Of a DNA stretch of 34,138 nucleotides, positions 7,698 through 15,764 are shown piece by piece. Location: NCBI GenBank assembly GCA_964401455.1, contig CAYNYI010000016.1, positions 1 through 34,138 of the forward strand, in the 5' to 3' direction. The position numbers and the translations under genes were made by a program. A model generated the notes under the pieces. It had not been told where the DNA came from. It saw only the letters and a list, made by a program, of their open reading frames with translations, and did not search any database. The stretch's first letter is position 1. Each line of letters starts with the position of its first letter. The DNA comes from CAYNYI01 sp964401455. GTDB lineage: Bacteria; Fibrobacterota; OXYB2-FULL-49-7; CAYNYI01.

Positions 7698-8162
7698 TTA
7701 TTTTTCCTCATCTTTAACAAATTTAAGCGAGACCGAGTTTATGCAGTAGCGAAGTCCTGTCGGAGGAGGACCGTCATTAAAAACATGCCCAAGGCGAGAG
7801 TCGCATGTCGCGCATACAACTTCTGTCCGTGTCATTCCGTGAGAATGATCCGTTTTCTCCTTTATACTGTTTTCCGAATAAGGCGCAAAAAAACTCGGCC
7901 ATCCTGTACCGGATTTGAATTTTTCTCCGGATTTAAAAAGAGGAGCCCCGCATGCTGCACAGTGATAGGCGCCCTTTTCTTTGTGGTTAAAGTATGCTCC
8001 TGTGAAGGCGCATTCAGTCCCCTTCTGACGCAATACACGGTACTGTTCGGGCGTCAGTAACTCTTTCCATTCGGCTTCGGTTTTTATTTCTTTTTTTTCA
8101 CTATTCATTTCCTGGCTCCCGGCTGTGAAAATAATCATTAAAGCTATCAATAAAGATTTCAT
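7698..8162 (-). CDS. msrB: Exported peptide-methionine (R)-S-oxide reductase MsrB
   Basis: MsrB reduces the R epimer of methionine sulfoxide in proteins. The 154-residue product has a short N-terminal signal peptide (MKSLLIALMIIFTAGS), so it probably repairs envelope proteins. The MsrB fold begins at about residue 25. Two zinc-binding CxxC pairs are present (CAAC and CATC), with GTGWPSF and the catalytic motif GLRYCINSVSL near the C-terminus. A further Cys in GTECAFTGAY may serve as a resolving residue. The start ATG follows ACGGAGGC. It is a stand-alone gene; MsrA is not in the window. An electron donor for the periplasm is also not visible here. Confidence 0.95.
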   Translation of the reverse strand: MKSLLIALMIIFTAGSQEMNSEKKEIKTEAEWKELLTPEQYRVLRQKGTECAFTGAYFNHKEKGAYHCAACGAPLFKSGEKFKSGTGWPSFFAPYSENSIKEKTDHSHGMTRTEVVCATCDSRLGHVFNDGPPPTGLRYCINSVSLKFVKDEEK

Positions 8163-8226
8163 ATTTGCCTCCGTCTCTATTTAAAATATATAAGTTTTGA
8201 GAGGGAAAAAACAGGGGTGCCGGGGA

Positions 8227-9057
8227 TTATTTTATATACTGGGTTGTGTAGCTTATTTGTCCGTTTCGGTATTCGTATATTCTGTAAGCGGACTGCCGGC
8301 CGAAGTAGGGGGCTGAAGGGGGGCAGACAAAGACGGGAATATCGCCTGCCATATGCATTTCGTCTCTGTGAAAATGGCCAGTTATAACCGCTTTTACATT
8401 GTGCCTGTTCAAAAAGGAATACCATTTTTTCCGGATTTCCGAGGAGGTTCCCGGATGGACTTTTGAATTATAATAGTCTTTTGAGACCGGTCGGTGATGC
8501 AGTATAATCGATGGCGCTTCTTGGACAATATTAAGTACAGAGTCCGTGTATTGCAGAGGATTTTCAAATTCCGTGAGTTCGGGATATTTGAAGGCTTCGG
8601 TATATAAAAAAATAAAATTGACCCCCCGAATTTCTTTGTGCTGGTTTAGCGGGCCGAAATTTTCGCGATATGCCGATGATGTTTTTTCATAGTCTTTTTT
8701 ATATTCATTGAAGAGGATATCATGGTTTCCGGGAAGAAATATTACTTCGTTCTTCAGTTCCCTGAATATTTCCAGAGCATTCCGGACGGCTTTTTTATCC
8801 AGTATATTATCCGCCATTATATCGCCTGTAATAACCGTGAATTCAATTTTAAACGGAATTTTATTTATATCTCGGACTATTTTTTCGGCCCTGGTGTTAT
8901 TATGCTTGTTTCCTAAATGGGTGTCGGTAATCTGAACGAAATAAAAGGTGTTTTTGTCCGGTACATATTCAACAGCCCCTATTTCCGGAGTAAAAACCGT
9001 AAAATAAAATACTGCGGAAAAAATTATTATATTTAGAAGCTTTATTCTGTATCTCAT
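8227..9057 (-). CDS. Exported calcineurin-like metallophosphoesterase
   Basis: The 276-residue product starts with a hydrophobic export segment (residues 6-22) and then shows the metal-binding motif series of calcineurin-like phosphoesterases: ITDTHLG, a GDxxxD motif (GDIMAD), GNHD, the histidine of ILHHRP, and GHFH. These bind a two-metal centre that hydrolyses phosphomono- or diesters. The length is short and no C-terminal domain follows, so the protein is a simple secreted or periplasmic phosphatase. The exact substrate is unknown. Its start lies only 29 bases from the divergent MFS gene, so the two may share a control region. No clear ribosome site precedes ATG 9057. Confidence 0.85.
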   Translation of the reverse strand: MRYRIKLLNIIIFSAVFYFTVFTPEIGAVEYVPDKNTFYFVQITDTHLGNKHNNTRAEKIVRDINKIPFKIEFTVITGDIMADNILDKKAVRNALEIFRELKNEVIFLPGNHDILFNEYKKDYEKTSSAYRENFGPLNQHKEIRGVNFIFLYTEAFKYPELTEFENPLQYTDSVLNIVQEAPSIILHHRPVSKDYYNSKVHPGTSSEIRKKWYSFLNRHNVKAVITGHFHRDEMHMAGDIPVFVCPPSAPYFGRQSAYRIYEYRNGQISYTTQYIK

Positions 9058-9086
9058 TGATAATCGGTAAATAAATATTATTAACT

Positions 9087-10247
9087 ATGAATGACAAGAA
9101 AAAAATCCTCGCTCTCCGGACTCTAATCATGCTTCTTGTTTTTCTGATGGGAATAATCGGGACCGGACTTATCGGACCCAATAGAACATCTATAGAAAAA
9201 GAATTCAGTTTAAGCCATGGTGTTTTTGGCGCCGGTATAGCCGCCGCCCAGTTTTTTCTGGCATTCTCGGTTTTATTGCTTACCCCAAAAATTAGAAAAT
9301 TTTCCAGCCTGACCGTACTTACCGCGGCACTGCTTCTTATAAGTACAGGACTGACCGGAATTTTCTTTTCGCGATCAGTCGCTGCGCTTTCTTTCTTCTG
9401 GTCTCTCGTAATTCTGGGGGCCGCGGTTACCGCGATAGCGAACAATATCAGCATGGAACTCTGGCCTGATAATCCCCGAAAAGGAGTTACGCTTCTGCAT
9501 GCTTTCAACAGCGGGGGAAAGGTGGCCGGGCCCGTTATTGTCGCCTTATCAATTGCCGGGGGATGGAGATTCAGTTTTATGTCCGTTGGTCTTTTTGCTT
9601 TTTCGATAACGGCTGCTTTTTTCATAATGCGGGAATCCGAAGGACCCATAAAAAAAGCGGGCCCTGAAAAGTTCGATCTTTCGGTATTGAGGTCGCCTTT
9701 TTACTGGCTTTCAATATCCATGTTTGCGCTTATTGCCGGCGGCGAGATGGCTTTTACCACCCTGTTTCCGGCTTTTCTTGAAGAAACTAAAGGGTACTCC
9801 CCGGGCAAGGCCAGTATTTTTCTTACGGTACATCTTGTCGGCCTTATGACCGGAAGGTTCATTTCAGCCAATCTGAAAGAGAAAATAACCAATAATTCAA
9901 TTATCGGCGCCTGTCTTTTAACAGGTCTTTTTTTCTTTCCGGCGGTTTACATAGACCATGAAGCCGTAAGGCTTGTCTGTCTGTTTTTTTTCGGACTGAT
10001 TTTTTCAACGACATGGCCGACATATTTCGCTCAGGCATCCGGCTTCTTCAGTCATGAAAAAGAAATGTTTGCTTACGGCTCCAACCTGGGAAATTTCATG
10101 GGCTTTTCAATAGCCCTTCTCGCAAGCAGCCTTGTCGCCGATATAGACCTTACCGCCTCTTTGTATTTCGGCCCGGCGATGTTGTGGCTCTTCGGAGTTA
10201 TTTATTACTGTTCCGGGTTGTCAAAAAACAGCGGCTTACTTGGTTAA
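9087..10247 (+). CDS. MFS transporter, sugar-permease type
   Basis: The 386-residue protein has about twelve membrane helices. The N-terminal helix is followed by GTGLIGPNRTSIEKEF, where MFS proteins have their first loop motif, and helix 5 carries GVTLLHAFNSGGKVAGP, close to the LNLLHAFFGxGAxxGP pattern of fucose/glucose-type permeases. A sugar substrate is thus the best guess. It is divergent from the phosphoesterase gene with only 29 bases between them and no obvious ribosome site before ATG 9087, so translation may be weak or leaderless. Its stop overlaps the stop of the opposing ORF at 10244. Confidence 0.8.
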   Translation: MNDKKKILALRTLIMLLVFLMGIIGTGLIGPNRTSIEKEFSLSHGVFGAGIAAAQFFLAFSVLLLTPKIRKFSSLTVLTAALLLISTGLTGIFFSRSVAALSFFWSLVILGAAVTAIANNISMELWPDNPRKGVTLLHAFNSGGKVAGPVIVALSIAGGWRFSFMSVGLFAFSITAAFFIMRESEGPIKKAGPEKFDLSVLRSPFYWLSISMFALIAGGEMAFTTLFPAFLEETKGYSPGKASIFLTVHLVGLMTGRFISANLKEKITNNSIIGACLLTGLFFFPAVYIDHEAVRLVCLFFFGLIFSTTWPTYFAQASGFFSHEKEMFAYGSNLGNFMGFSIALLASSLVADIDLTASLYFGPAMLWLFGVIYYCSGLSKNSGLLG

Positions 10248-10510
10248 TACCCTTGTTCCCCGGTATCTTTTTTCCGGAGGAAGTATATATTGTCCATGAA
10301 GGGAAAACCTGCCGGTCCGGAATAATAGAGATCAACGAAGAATTCTATTTTCTCGATATTTTTTATTGAGTCGGAAATCTCTACGGATAATCTGCAGAAC
10401 TCACCGGATATACAGGCATAGTTAGAAGGTTCCGACAGATATGTAATTTCCGCCGAAGCATAGTCTTCGGAAAGAGAAGCCGTGAAAAAACGAGAAGGAA
10501 AACTTTTCAA
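10244..10510 (-). CDS. Doubtful 88-residue hypothetical ORF
   Basis: The frame opens at TTG 10510 directly after an in-frame TAG, without a ribosome site, and ends overlapping the MFS stop. The sequence has a protein-like composition (IKNIEKIEFFVDLYYSGPAG), so it may be the 3' remnant of an older gene rather than a functional one. No family is recognised. Nothing else is visible between the MFS gene and the promoter at 10517. Confidence 0.3.
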   Translation of the reverse strand: MKSFPSRFFTASLSEDYASAEITYLSEPSNYACISGEFCRLSVEISDSIKNIEKIEFFVDLYYSGPAGFPFMDNIYFLRKKDTGEQGY

Positions 10511-10516
10511 CTATAG

Positions 10517-10545
10517 TTGCATTTTGTAAATAATTATGTTATTTT
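10517..10545 (+). promoter_or_regulatory. Promoter of the AAA ATPase gene
   Basis: TTGCAT (10517-10522), 17-base spacer and TATTTT (10540-10545) with an extended -10 TGT. The same layout and the shared block TTATGTTATTTTT occur before the ferredoxin gene at 15698. Confidence 0.55.
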
Positions 10546-10582
10546 TACTATGAAGCGCCATATTAACATGCAGAATGGAATT

Positions 10583-11734
10583 ATGTACTCCAGAATACTA
10601 AATTATCCTGATGATAAAAGTTTTTTCCTGTTCGGGCCGCGCGGGACGGGAAAAACTACCTGGGTTAAATCCAGGTTTCCCGATGCTGTTTATATTGATC
10701 TGCTGGAATCGGAAATATTCAACGACCTTATTGCAAATCCGCAGCGTCTTGAATTGTTTATTCCGGAATCGTACAATGGCTTTATAATTATTGACGAAGT
10801 ACAGCGTATTCCGGAATTACTTAATGAAGTCCACAGGCTTATTGAAAAAAATGGGTATAAATTTATTCTTACCGGCTCAAGCGCAAGAAAGGTGCGAAGC
10901 AGCGGGCAGAATCTGCTTGGAGGCAGAGCGTTAACAAGGTCATTTCATCCTCTCACATGTTTTGAATTAAAAGAAAGCTTTTCCCTAAACCATTCACTGC
11001 AATTCGGGAACCTGCCATGCGCATATACAGAAAAGGACCCTAAGTCTTATCTCGAAAGTTATGTAAATACATATCTCGAAGAAGAAATTCGGCAGGAAGG
11101 TCTTACACGGAATCTGGGCGGTTTTGCCCGTTTTCTTGAATCAGCCAGTTTTTCCCAGGGGGCGGTCTTGAATATTTCCGCGGTAGCGCGTGACTGCGGA
11201 ATACACCGAAAAGTTGTCGAACACTATTTTTTAATACTCGAAGAGCTGCTGATCGCTTACAGGATCCCTGTTTTCTCTAAAAAGGCCAAACGCCGACTAT
11301 CAAAACATCCAAAGTTTTATTTTTTTGATGTCGGTGTTTTCAGGACCGTTCGCCCTATGGGCCCGCTGGATTCACCTGAAAAGGCGGAAGGAGTAGCATT
11401 TGAATCTTTGTTTTTGCAGGAACTGATTGCGGTTAATAATACGATGAATCTGGGATACCGCATATATTACTGGCAGACATCCAATAATATAGAAGTTGAT
11501 TTTGTGCTATACGGCAATAAAGGCTTTTTGGCGTTTGAATTAAAAAGGACCGCTAAAGTCAATAACAGACATTTAAGCGGGCTGAAATCATTTATGAGGG
11601 ATTATCCCATGGCAAAACCGTTTTGCATATACGGAGGAACACGCCGCCTTTATGATGGTAAAATTGAAATACTTCCTGTTGAATATGCGCTTCGTCATTT
11701 AGGAGAAATTCTGGAATTTTTGAAAAGCGATTAA
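10583..11734 (+). CDS. AAA-family ATPase with DUF4143 domain
   Basis: The N-terminal AAA_14 domain has Walker A FGPRGTGKTTW near residue 20, Walker B IIIDEVQRIP, and a sensor-like ILTGSSARKV. The C-terminal DUF4143 part includes a winged-helix-like stretch and a PD-(D/E)xK-like core: NNIEVDFVLYGNKGFLAFEL followed by K, giving the D...E-x-K pattern of restriction-type nuclease folds. This family is very common in prokaryote genomes, often horizontally spread, and its biological role is not settled. The 405-codon frame is open back to 10517, but family similarity begins at MYSRILNYPDDKSFFLFGP, so I use ATG 10583; ATG 10550 and 10568 are alternatives. Confidence 0.85.
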   Translation: MYSRILNYPDDKSFFLFGPRGTGKTTWVKSRFPDAVYIDLLESEIFNDLIANPQRLELFIPESYNGFIIIDEVQRIPELLNEVHRLIEKNGYKFILTGSSARKVRSSGQNLLGGRALTRSFHPLTCFELKESFSLNHSLQFGNLPCAYTEKDPKSYLESYVNTYLEEEIRQEGLTRNLGGFARFLESASFSQGAVLNISAVARDCGIHRKVVEHYFLILEELLIAYRIPVFSKKAKRRLSKHPKFYFFDVGVFRTVRPMGPLDSPEKAEGVAFESLFLQELIAVNNTMNLGYRIYYWQTSNNIEVDFVLYGNKGFLAFELKRTAKVNNRHLSGLKSFMRDYPMAKPFCIYGGTRRLYDGKIEILPVEYALRHLGEILEFLKSD

Positions 11735-11753
11735 CCTCGTCTCAAAAACCTCA

Positions 11754-13328
11754 TTAAAAGCGGAATCCTGCCGATACCTCAAAAGGGATTCTTAAACCTG
11801 TTTTCACGGAACCGCTTTCATCGTTGAAAAAGTAAACTCCGGGTATTAATCTCGCCGACACAGAAAAGCTGTAAGGTAGGTAGAAGACAGCACCTGCCGG
11901 GAGTGACAGATTGTTTATAACGGTATAAACCGTTTCGGCTTTTTCATAACCGGCGGATTTAAGAGCTTCTTCATCTTTCCGTACCAGTTTCTGGTTTAAA
12001 ATATCCATTCCATAAGAAAGACCTCCAAAAGCGCGATAACGGATTTTTTTCAAGAGATAGTATTCCGCCCTTATCGAGGCGCTCCATATTTTTCTTTCGA
12101 CATTATGGATAACTCCTGAAATCGGAGAGTTGCCGTAGCCCGCAGAAATACCGGCTGCCCAATTATAAGAGGAAAAGGTTAAATTCACTCCGTGAATCCC
12201 TGCCCTTATTTCCGGGGAAGGGAAGTAGGACATATTGCGGTAAAAATATTCCGTAAAAAAGGGTTTGTACCTGACCGAGGGAATACCCTTGGTGTTGAGG
12301 GCCTCCAGCGGATAGCCTTTCATTTTGGAGCGGTCAAGTACATAGTGTCCGCCCCAGTTTATATCGGTTTTTGCCAGAAGCACCCTGTCTTTTCTTATAT
12401 TTCTTACTGTATAAATGCCGGACGGAAGGCAAAGTGTAACAGAATCTCCTTCCCGCATAAAGACTTCCGCCTCAGGAGAACCTGACATCTCTTCAAGGAT
12501 CGAATAGCGGTCTTCCGGAAGATCATGAAACATAAGTAAAGATTTTGAAGTATTGAGATCTGTTACGGTCAAATCATTCCTTCCTTTTATCCTGAATTCA
12601 TATAGCGGTGTCTGGCTGAAGTTTTTAACGTTCATGCCTTTTCTGGCTGTATGCTGCCTCGCGAAGCTGTAGCTTTCCCATAAGCTAACCTTTTTGTCTC
12701 CATTGAAATCCGCCGCGCCCCTGAGCGCTGAAACAAAATAATGGGTAAAAAGAGACCCTTTAAGATCGCCAGATTCATGAGAAAGCTCCCCCGGTGAACA
12801 TGATGTTATTACCGCGGAACCTTCCACTTCCATATTATCAAAAAACTTAACCTCGGTCGGTCCGGAAACCGTGCCGCCTTTCTCGCTTATAAGAGAGCCG
12901 CTGTAGCAGGCGTCGGCTACAAGCAGCTTGACTTTGGCTTTCATTTCAGAGAAATATTCTTTTACATCTGAAATAAGAAGCCTTTCTCCTCTTATATGAA
13001 GCGCTTCACGGCTCCCGTGGCCGGAATAGTATATCATTACATATGAGTCGCCGCCGGACAGGCTGATTTCCTTTGTCCTGCCGAGCGTTTCACGGAATAT
13101 ACCTCTGATTTCAGAGACTGATTTATTGAGCATAAGATATGCCCTGTCGGAATTTATTTTGCCGATATCAGTCAGGACTTTATATACTTTTTGTGCGTCC
13201 GCCGCGGCGTATTTCAACGGCGGGTCTTCGGAAAGGCCGGTATTGTTTCCTATTATAAGCGCGAACTTTTCCGGCGAAGCAAATACCGCCGCGCTTATAA
13301 AAACAATAAGAAAGAGACAATACCTCAT
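11754..13328 (-). CDS. Exported caspase-like protease fused to an outer-membrane barrel
   Basis: After a signal peptide (residues 1-18) comes a peptidase C14 domain with the catalytic His in IYYSGHGS (His104) and Cys in VADACYSGS (Cys141). Residues 207-218 (DFNGDKKVSLWE) fit an EF-hand calcium loop, common in this protease family. A linker leads to about 200 residues of alternating strands from residue 355 (PEIRAGIHGVNLTFSSYNW) to the last residue Phe, typical of an outer-membrane beta-barrel. So the protease should be anchored in the outer membrane; if so its domain faces the periplasm. It overlaps the anti-sigma gene by four bases (ATGA), so expression is coupled. The function in signal release is an inference. 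Confidence 0.85.
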   Translation of the reverse strand: MRYCLFLIVFISAAVFASPEKFALIIGNNTGLSEDPPLKYAAADAQKVYKVLTDIGKINSDRAYLMLNKSVSEIRGIFRETLGRTKEISLSGGDSYVMIYYSGHGSREALHIRGERLLISDVKEYFSEMKAKVKLLVADACYSGSLISEKGGTVSGPTEVKFFDNMEVEGSAVITSCSPGELSHESGDLKGSLFTHYFVSALRGAADFNGDKKVSLWESYSFARQHTARKGMNVKNFSQTPLYEFRIKGRNDLTVTDLNTSKSLLMFHDLPEDRYSILEEMSGSPEAEVFMREGDSVTLCLPSGIYTVRNIRKDRVLLAKTDINWGGHYVLDRSKMKGYPLEALNTKGIPSVRYKPFFTEYFYRNMSYFPSPEIRAGIHGVNLTFSSYNWAAGISAGYGNSPISGVIHNVERKIWSASIRAEYYLLKKIRYRAFGGLSYGMDILNQKLVRKDEEALKSAGYEKAETVYTVINNLSLPAGAVFYLPYSFSVSARLIPGVYFFNDESGSVKTGLRIPFEVSAGFRF

Positions 13329-14047
13329 TGTTTTCCGCCTTCTTTATTCTTCAGAACAAACATCTTTATTTTCAGGGCGCCGCATTTCTTCTCGGCGTTT
13401 TTTGCGCATTCCAGGGCCTTATTCTCATCGAAATCCTCTTCGCTCCAGAAGATAAAGACCTTTTCGGTTTTCCATTCCCCTCCGAGTATGATGCTGTTTT
13501 CGAAGATTTTCGCTTCCGGTTTTAAAAGCCCCGTACCGGTCCGCGGAATATATCTCCTGATTTTTTTTCCGTCATCGGAATACATTACCAGATAGCGCAG
13601 AGATTTGTCTGAAATAATTCCGGGTTGTATTGTGTCGCCCGGTCCGCAGAATACTGTGTCGCCGGAGCTGACGTTTTTGCCGTTCAGGGCCAGGAAAGCG
13701 GTTTCAGAGCCTTTGGCTGTATAAATATCCGTTGTTCTTTTTTCCGGGCCGTAGTTTAAAAAAACAGTCAGAGAGAAAATAATTACAGCAGCTGCCGCGA
13801 GCGGGCGTATTAATGCCGGCGGGAAAAAACTGTCGGTTATTACTCCGGATCCTTTTTTACGGCTTTTATGGAGAGAAGCGAAATCAGGAAATTTTTCATG
13901 AAAGCCTTCTGATATTGAAGCATGATTTTCGATTTTTTCCCGGCATTCAGTACATTTCTCAAGGTGATTTGAAATTTCCGGAGAAGTTGAGAGATCAAGT
14001 TCTCCGCATATAATCTTTTCTATAGTAAAATCTGAAAGGTGTTTCAT
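13325..14047 (-). CDS. Zinc-finger anti-sigma factor
   Basis: The 240-residue protein begins with a short cytoplasmic domain holding an HxxxCxxC zinc-finger motif (NHLEKCTECRE, residues 27-37), the mark of ZAS-type anti-sigma factors. One membrane helix (about residues 84-100, AAAVIIFSLTVFLNY) leads to a periplasmic domain of about 130 residues with no family I can name beyond a faint FecR-like pattern. It follows the ECF sigma gene by seven bases and overlaps the caspase gene, so it should hold the sigma factor at the membrane until an envelope signal arrives. A role for the adjacent caspase in releasing it is speculation. Confidence 0.8.
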   Translation of the reverse strand: MKHLSDFTIEKIICGELDLSTSPEISNHLEKCTECREKIENHASISEGFHEKFPDFASLHKSRKKGSGVITDSFFPPALIRPLAAAAVIIFSLTVFLNYGPEKRTTDIYTAKGSETAFLALNGKNVSSGDTVFCGPGDTIQPGIISDKSLRYLVMYSDDGKKIRRYIPRTGTGLLKPEAKIFENSIILGGEWKTEKVFIFWSEEDFDENKALECAKNAEKKCGALKIKMFVLKNKEGGKQ

Positions 14048-14054
14048 TTTTTCC

Positions 14055-14531
14055 TCATTTTTTCTTCGCTTTTTCTTTCAGCCGGGCGAGTCTGTTGTTG
14101 AGGTTTCTTCTCGAGATTCCCAGGGTCTCTGCGGCTTCTTCCTGCTTCATTCCCTCGAAATAGATCATGACAGCGCACATTGCCGTAATTCTGTCTGTTT
14201 TTTTGAGTATATTTCTGAGAGTGTCTCTGTTTTCCAGGTTTTTCATCGTATCACTGCTTTGTCCGGCACTGTTTATTTCTTCGTCAAATTCGATATAAAA
14301 CGAAGACCGGTTTTTTCTTATCAGATTAATGCTTTCATTTACTGTAATCCGGTATATCCAGGTAAACACAGATGAACCTTTTCTAAATGAACCGAAACTC
14401 CGTTTAATCTTTAAAAAAACATTATGAGTAATGTCTTCTGCGTCCGGGCGGCTTCCGGTGTACCGGAGAGCCGTCCGGTACACCATGCCGCTGTATTTTT
14501 TGTAGTATTTCTCAAGTTCAAAAGAATCTAT
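14055..14531 (-). CDS. ECF RNA polymerase sigma factor
   Basis: Region 2 is clear (MVYRTALRYTGSRPDAEDI, then FTWIYRITVNES) and region 4 has a helix-turn-helix (EEAAETLGISRRNLNNRL). The only ATG, at 14486, would cut off the first helix. The frame continues upstream with DSFELEKYYKKYSG, a typical sigma region 2.1 start, and a strong AAAGGAG lies at 14544-14538. No ATG, GTG or TTG follows it in frame; the codons at the right distance are ATT (14534) and ATA (14531). I take 14531 as the most likely start, giving 158 residues. It is preceded by the lipoprotein gene and followed by the anti-sigma factor. Either a rare start codon or a base error is present. Confidence 0.82.
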   Translation of the reverse strand: MDSFELEKYYKKYSGMVYRTALRYTGSRPDAEDITHNVFLKIKRSFGSFRKGSSVFTWIYRITVNESINLIRKNRSSFYIEFDEEINSAGQSSDTMKNLENRDTLRNILKKTDRITAMCAVMIYFEGMKQEEAAETLGISRRNLNNRLARLKEKAKKK

Positions 14532-14544
14532 AATAAGCTCCTTT
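14529..14544 (-). promoter_or_regulatory. Ribosome site that argues for a non-ATG start of the sigma gene
   Basis: AAAGGAG (14544-14538) is followed after three bases by ATT and after six by ATA, both in the frame of the sigma factor. The annotated-style ATG at 14486 has no comparable ribosome site. Confidence 0.5.
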
Positions 14545-14561
14545 AATGACTCCGTCCTTTA

Positions 14562-15417
14562 TCAATTGCAGAGAGAGGAATCATATGTGTCCTGAAGGTT
14601 CAGGAGAGTCTCCTCACGTTCTGTGTCAGTAATAAAGTCTATGACTACTTCCTCGAAAGACCCGACAGAAGGAATATCTCCTTTTACCGTTATATAATTG
14701 TAGCCGGTCTTCAATTCGAGTGATCCGATAGAGGAATTTTCTTCCTTGAATTTTTCTATAGAGGCTTCGTCAGGGAAATACATCACATATCCTGTTGAAA
14801 TCCCTATCCAGAAGTCTTTTCCGTCATCGGATGTATAGGGATAGGATACGAGTTCATTGTGAGCTTCCACGCCGAGAGAGTCACAAGGTGAGTAGGGGTC
14901 GGCATAGGTTAACAGGGAATCCGATTTGGGGTGGTCTACGTCAATCTGACCGTCTCCATTACCGTCGTTTGCCATCAAAAAGCTTCCCATCGCGTACTTG
15001 AGAGCGCTGTTGGAAGAAGAAAGCGGTGTATAAGCGTTTGCAGGTGGAGCGGATTTAATAACACCCTCAAAATTCAGGGGCCAGGAAATATCAATGCTGA
15101 AATCATCCTGTATAGAATAGTCCGGAATCATAATAAGGATCGGCACCGGCTGGTTCAATATAATCATCGGATACATCCCAGAGAATTATTATTTCAGGTG
15201 ATGAAATTTTTTCGAGAATACTTTCCGGTGCTTCGGACGCCATTTTTGCTGCCGCTGCCGGGGCGGTTTCGGCATGACCTTTAACTGTTTCCAGAACGGG
15301 CAGGGACGAGTCGTCATCTCCGCTTATGACTGGATTATCCGAACATCCCGAATAAAAAAGTACAGCAAAAACAGCAATAAAAGCCGGGAAAAAGGTTTTT
15401 TTGATTAAATAACGCAT
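14562..15417 (-). pseudogene. Exported lipoprotein split by a frameshift
   Basis: The first part starts at ATG 15417 (GGAGG site) with a lipoprotein signal whose lipobox is LFYSGC, then a low-complexity Ala/Glu linker. It stops at about 15103. A second frame, one base later, runs to 14562 and continues smoothly from the first: ...SDDYIEPAGADPYY / PDYSIQDDFSIDISWP. The extra base lies somewhere in 15120-15176. The joined protein would be about 285 residues, including a dockerin-like calcium loop (NDGNGDGQIDVDH). It is the first gene of the operon with the sigma, anti-sigma and caspase genes, so it may be the signal sensor of that system. No family is recognised. The shift could be decay or an assembly error. 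Confidence 0.65.
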
Positions 15418-15522
15418 AAATCAACCTCCAGTAAAAGATAAATAAATTTATGTAAAAAATTTTCAGCCGCCTTCTCAATTCATTTAGTTAGACACCTGGA
15501 GGAGGAAATTTGTGCAGATTTT

Positions 15523-15687
15523 TTATGAATTATTTTTGAAAAGATCATTTTTTTCGCAAAAACGCGGTTTTCCGACAAAATTTTCGGGTTCGCTCATTAA
15601 AATTAATTTTTCATAGCCGCTTATGAATACGCCGATTGCCCGGCACCATTCACGCTTTGTTTTTTGATAAATTCTTTGGCGACGGGA
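15523..15687 (-). pseudogene. 3' fragment of a CHAD-domain gene
   Basis: An open stretch without a start codon encodes CRAIGVFISGYEKLIL, which matches the extreme C-terminus of the intact HD-CHAD protein (VREFISGYEKFIL). The DNA agrees too: ATAAGCGG(C/T)TATGAAAAATT occurs in both copies in the same orientation. It sits about 1.3 kb beyond the end of the intact gene, on the other side of the ferredoxin and GIY-YIG genes. The rest of 15418-15764 contains the leader of the lipoprotein operon (minus) and the promoter of the ferredoxin gene (plus), and no other gene. Confidence 0.55.
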
Positions 15688-15697
15688 TTAACTGCAG

Positions 15698-15726
15698 TTG
15701 CATTTTTCGGGAAGTTATGTTATTTT
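15698..15726 (+). promoter_or_regulatory. Promoter of the ferredoxin gene
   Basis: TTGCAT (15698-15703), 17-base spacer, TATTTT (15721-15726) with extended -10 TGT. Nearly the same arrangement and bases as the promoter at 10517. Confidence 0.55.
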
Positions 15727-15764
15727 TGAGAATATTATTCTGATAAAAATAAGGAGATTCTTTC

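Noticed and set aside
7668..8060. 130-codon plus-strand ORF over msrB
   Set aside because: Antisense of a clear msrB gene; no ribosome site.
8969..9649. 226-codon minus-strand ORF across the phosphoesterase start and MFS gene
   Set aside because: It opposes a membrane-protein gene and is rich in Ala, Pro and Arg, as expected of the antisense of hydrophobic codons.
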